From: Beroe forskalii
Lineage: Eukaryota; Ctenophora; Nuda; Beroida; Beroidae
NCBI GenBank assembly: GCA_011033025.1
Contig: WFMF01000039.1
Coordinates: 124,001 to 188,000 of the forward strand
Length of the DNA: 64,000 nucleotides
Direction of reading: 5' to 3'
In this document: positions 60,662 through 64,000 of the stretch, one piece after another
Position numbering within the stretch: position 1 is the first letter of the stretch
Layout of the letters: every line of letters starts with the position of its first letter
Translations under genes and position numbers: made by a program
The notes under the pieces: model-generated
The model's database searches: none
What the model was told of the DNA's origin: nothing
The model's input: only the letters and a program-made list of their open reading frames with translations

Positions 60662-60910
60662 CTTCTACAGCAGAAAAAGGTGTCATTTGACAGATGCTAT
60701 AGTTTCAGATAATGAAAAATATTCTTATAACCTGTAAGTGAACGATACTAAACAATCATAATTAAGATTTCACGAAGACAACAAGCAGACCTCATGTTAA
60801 CAAGAGAATGACTTTTCAAACTTATCAACTTCAAAGCACTTAGCAGTTAGCACAAATATTTTCAGCGAAATTTGCTATGGATCATAGTCCCTCGAATGAA
60901 GACACCCCAT

Positions 60911-61369
60911 TCAGTCGCAGGAACCATCATCCCAACCATCTCTCCACCTCTGATCCAAGAGATTACAATTGAATATCTTCTTTCCAAGTCGTTCGTTAAC
61001 CTCGTTATGTGCCTCACAGAACCACCTGGACAGGGTTTGCTGATTGGAAACTTGGGGCGGATGGCTCTTCATCCAGTCTCGCAAAGCATAGGCGCAATCT
61101 TCACAGGGATAGGTCTTTGAGAAGGTCCTGATGAAGGATCTCATGTCAGACTGCTGTTTGGTGGAGGGGGTTTCTTTCCAGTAAGCTGCCATGGTGTGAA
61201 GGTAGTTCCACGTGTTGCGTCCGAGTTGTTCTCGGTCAAGAGGGCATTGCTTGTGGGTCTGTTTATTTAAACCTGTGAACTTGGAAACTGTCTGCATGAA
61301 CTCCTTCTTCTGATCAGTGTATGAGTTACAGGCTCGACAAAACTTCTTTTTAGGCTTCTCTTCTGACAT
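60911..61369 (-). CDS. GFER: FAD-linked sulfhydryl oxidase ALR/Erv1 (GFER), complete
   Basis: A single exon of 152 codons, complete from ATG 61369 to the stop at 60911. Erv1/ALR re-oxidises Mia40 in the mitochondrial intermembrane space, passing electrons to cytochrome c through FAD. Visible features: the N-terminal shuttle motif CRAC (residues 11-14); the family signature CPLDREQLGR (42-51); the FAD-proximal CEDC disulfide (89-92) following FSKTYP; HNEVN..LGK (121-130); structural Cys118 and Cys135; and the near-invariant end RWRDGWDDGSCD. With the CRAC motif present it corresponds to the long, mitochondrial form, although no classical presequence is visible. It lies 250 bp upstream of the SPT6 first exon, on the same strand. 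No introns, unlike its neighbours. Confidence 0.97.
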   Translation of the reverse strand: MSEEKPKKKFCRACNSYTDQKKEFMQTVSKFTGLNKQTHKQCPLDREQLGRNTWNYLHTMAAYWKETPSTKQQSDMRSFIRTFSKTYPCEDCAYALRDWMKSHPPQVSNQQTLSRWFCEAHNEVNERLGKKIFNCNLLDQRWRDGWDDGSCD

Positions 61370-61759
61370 TTTAAAATATGAATGCTATGACCTCAAATAG
61401 AGTTACATTACATAGGGGCTGTAACCATCAAAAACATCTATAATATAAGTACAAACCAAACTTTCAGGACATACCTGACATGCATAGTAAAAGATTAAAA
61501 ACAATTCAATTTAGAAATTAATCTCAATTTTGAATATATATAATAAAAACAGTTGTAAATAACAAGTTAAACATTTAAGAATATCATTAAAAAATCAAGC
61601 CATAAAAATTAACTGAATAAAAGTTTGAACACTACAGGCCCTGACAAACTTTCCTTTAGAGCTTTTTTGTTCATGATTTTCCCAAAGTTCATTATGACAG
61701 GATCTGTTATTCTGATCAACATAGAGTTTCACTTTGTCTGCTTTTGGGTCCGTAAAGTC
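61370..61759. other. Short intergenic region between GFER and the CCCH gene
   Basis: AT-rich, no gene seen. It must hold the GFER 5' region and the 3' end of the zinc-finger transcript. Confidence 0.5.
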
Positions 61760-64000
61760 TCAAAAACTTTGTACCTCCGGACCCAATTCAATTTCTAATT
61801 GCTCTTTCGTAAGATGAGCAAATGCACAAGTCTTACTATTGGAGCACTCACTTTTAGACAAATATTCGTGGCAGAGATAAGTTCCAGCCCTGCGTGGGTG
61901 GTAACAAAGGGGCAGTCTGCGGTTGTGTCTCTGCCAAGATGACAGCTGAGTCTTTGATAACTGCACAGGTGATGTGTACGTAGATAGGGTGAAAGTGTTC
62001 TCTTGGTTGAGAAGAAGGTCTGCTTGGATGTGTTCATTCTTGTGTTCCTCATAGATAACACTGTGAGGCTGTGAGATTTCATGGCTATACAGAAAGTTAC
62101 CAACTTTCAGACCACCTAGTAAGTCAAATAGGGAGACTAATCTGCTGATGGCATGATCCTTATTGAATTTAGTTAACAAATCATTCAGATACAGATATTC
62201 TTTGTGAACGACAGTGAATCGTGTCATATCTATGTGCACAACAATAACTCCAACACAGTCAGACAAGAGTGCTTTCAGGTATATACTTGATGCCTCAGAC
62301 TCTGTTAGGATTTCGAGGCCAAATTCATAACAGTATTGTGGTTTGACATAAAATGTAGCTTTTTCCAGGCTACCATTGAAGTTGGCATAGTATGGCTGAG
62401 TAGTGTGAACAATCATATTCATCTCAGACATGGAAAACAATGAATAAAACTGATTGCTCACATTATTGGAGTTCAGGTTTCTCCACTCTAAAAACGAAGT
62501 TATTTTCAGAGGTTCTATGAATTCCTTAACCTGAGATTTGATATCACTAGAACCATCTCCTCTGTCAATAAGTTGTGCTCCACAGTCTAGCAGATATTCC
62601 ATGAAGGATATGTTTGCTTCAGTTTTTGAACAGTAAGCCTCTTTGAATGAGCATGACTTGATGAACAGTTTAGTGAGGATATCCTGAGTTATCACTTCAG
62701 CAGTAAGGGATGATTGAGGTAAAGGTGCTGATATTTTGAAATATTTCGATCTGTCATCTGATATTGATACACGAATTTTAAACAGGAAAGGCTTATCATA
62801 GGTTTCTGAAGAACTGAAAATGCAGCAAAGAGAATCAATATCTGTTATAACCTCAGCAACCTTCAGACCAAGCAAGAAATTTTGAATATCATCATGGCTT
62901 AGATCAATATCATTACTACACTGCAAGTTATGGACAGGAACATCAGTAATGAAAACATCTAAATCGTGAGATATGGCAACTCTTACATGTTTAAATGAAG
63001 GAGCTGCTTTAGCTTCTATTTGTGGCGCTTTTTCATCGATTTCATTCGAAGTTTCGTTTTTAGATGTATCACATGATGAAGCTTCTATTTGTGGCGCTAT
63101 TTCATCAATTTCATTCGAAATTTCGTTTTTATCACATGATGAAGATGCTACATCGCTGTTTTCATTCTGAACATTGCTGTCTTGAGAAGATTCCATAGAT
63201 AACCTATTTTCATCTGATTCATGATGATTTTCATGGGACCAACCATGTCCAGGAGGCTTCTCAGTAGCATCAGCGTCATTTGTTTTTAAATCTAAATCCA
63301 AATCATTTGTGCCATGGTTTTCATTAACCAACTTATTACTGTTTCCATGATCTTCATTTTCTTGAGTTGAAGAATTCTCATTATCAACAAGAACATCAGT
63401 GTTTATCTCATTCTGTTCTTGAGCCAAGGTATAATTGGGATCTTGAGACTCTGGGAAATCAGAACTTTGCTCCACACTTTCATTCATCTCTGAATCATTC
63501 TGGAGCGAGATAACTCCAGGATCATCAATGTTTGCTTCACAGGTGGTTACAGGTTTATCAGAATCTGATGGTAATTTCATGTTTAAAAGATCATCTGAAA
63601 TTCTGTGTTCAATTTGGTTTTTATGTGCTATCAGTTTGATATCATCCTTAACTTGGTATCCAAGTTTGGGTAGCTTGATTTTGGACATTTCACCATAAGA
63701 AATGATTTGCCCACGCTGTTCAATGGATGGAATGTGTCTGCTACCTGCTCCATTCAACATATGAGTTGTAGAAACTCTGAAGGAGTGAGTCTTACTGCCA
63801 AATTCTTCTACAATGGCCTCTTTAAAGTTGTCCTTAGTAAATTGAAACCATGAACTTGGGAGCTTTGCCTTTTTTTCGGAAAACTTAGGCTTCAATGAAC
63901 TCAAGAAACCCTCAAAGAATCCTTGTTCTGCATTTACAAGTTTCATGAGGGCTGAGTGCGAGCCATATTTGGGAGAATCTCTTGAAAACAATTTTTCGGT
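61760..64000 (-). CDS. CCCH zinc-finger protein, 3' part (runs off the window)
   Basis: An uninterrupted frame of about 746 codons, open to the right edge and ending at 61760. The first codon used by a simple start search is TTG, so the true start is outside the window. Near the C-terminus is one canonical CCCH finger with spacing C-x8-C-x5-C-x3-H (CHEYLSKSECSNSKTCAFAH, about 18 residues from the end), a fold typical of RNA-binding proteins. The middle is acidic, rich in Asn, Ser, Glu and Asp (63130-63560), and contains two near-identical blocks built on SNEIDE.APQIEA (63012-63110). The rest (61900-62900) looks globular, but I do not recognise a family. No introns over 2.2 kb, in contrast to CHD4 and SPT6, so a retrocopy origin is possible. 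Function unknown beyond likely nucleic-acid binding. Confidence 0.7.
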   Translation of the reverse strand, partial: TEKLFSRDSPKYGSHSALMKLVNAEQGFFEGFLSSLKPKFSEKKAKLPSSWFQFTKDNFKEAIVEEFGSKTHSFRVSTTHMLNGAGSRHIPSIEQRGQIISYGEMSKIKLPKLGYQVKDDIKLIAHKNQIEHRISDDLLNMKLPSDSDKPVTTCEANIDDPGVISLQNDSEMNESVEQSSDFPESQDPNYTLAQEQNEINTDVLVDNENSSTQENEDHGNSNKLVNENHGTNDLDLDLKTNDADATEKPPGHGWSHENHHESDENRLSMESSQDSNVQNENSDVASSSCDKNEISNEIDEIAPQIEASSCDTSKNETSNEIDEKAPQIEAKAAPSFKHVRVAISHDLDVFITDVPVHNLQCSNDIDLSHDDIQNFLLGLKVAEVITDIDSLCCIFSSSETYDKPFLFKIRVSISDDRSKYFKISAPLPQSSLTAEVITQDILTKLFIKSCSFKEAYCSKTEANISFMEYLLDCGAQLIDRGDGSSDIKSQVKEFIEPLKITSFLEWRNLNSNNVSNQFYSLFSMSEMNMIVHTTQPYYANFNGSLEKATFYVKPQYCYEFGLEILTESEASSIYLKALLSDCVGVIVVHIDMTRFTVVHKEYLYLNDLLTKFNKDHAISRLVSLFDLLGGLKVGNFLYSHEISQPHSVIYEEHKNEHIQADLLLNQENTFTLSTYTSPVQLSKTQLSSWQRHNRRLPLCYHPRRAGTYLCHEYLSKSECSNSKTCAFAHLTKEQLEIELGPEVQSF

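Overview
The window is nuclear DNA of an animal (metazoan). The evidence is a set of intron-rich genes for conserved eukaryotic and animal proteins: a Mi-2/CHD4 chromatin remodeler, the elongation factor SPT6, an Integrator subunit 7-like protein, a GFER/ALR sulfhydryl oxidase and the PDZ end of a PAR-6-like polarity protein. I cannot name the species. Short introns, dense minisatellites and small inverted-repeat elements would fit a marine, perhaps non-bilaterian, invertebrate, but that is inference. Apart from the PAR-6-like fragment (+ strand, two copies at the left end), every recognised gene lies on the minus strand.

Left end (1-11.6 kb): about 4.6 kb carrying the last two exons of a PAR-6-like gene is present twice in direct orientation. 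The second copy is riddled with small deletions. After it comes a three-hairpin foldback element (9729-9899) and AT-rich non-coding DNA.

11.6-17.1 kb: the C-terminal part of an Integrator subunit 7-like gene, then a complete six-exon type III polyketide synthase of 387 codons with the Cys-His-Asn catalytic triad. Such enzymes are familiar in plants, bacteria and fungi but uncommon in animals.

17.5-21.7 kb: a 2.4 kb, 31-bp minisatellite interrupted by miniature inverted-repeat elements, then sparse intergenic DNA.

21.7-45.8 kb: one Mi-2/CHD4 gene of about 34 exons (CHDNT, two PHD fingers, two chromodomains, SNF2 ATPase, conserved C-terminal domains, Q-rich tail). Several of its introns hold tandem arrays whose unit is the 3' splice site plus the first bases of the next exon. 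A second, phase-compatible set of four terminal exons (26915-28267) lies inside a 5.3 kb intron and looks like an alternative C-terminus or a nested gene.

45.8-64 kb: the CHD4 upstream region with CACGTG motifs, an intergenic stretch with short mobile-element ends, the complete SPT6 gene (33 exons; its tail carries a long RTPG-type repeat resembling the SPT5 C-terminal repeat), a single-exon GFER gene, and the intronless 3' part of a CCCH zinc-finger gene that runs off the right edge.

Overall the locus holds housekeeping nuclear genes (remodeling, elongation, RNA 3'-end processing) set in a repeat-rich background. Several reading-frame breaks of one base inside otherwise strongly conserved CHD4 exons suggest residual small indels in the assembly, so exon borders given here should be treated as estimates good to a few bases.
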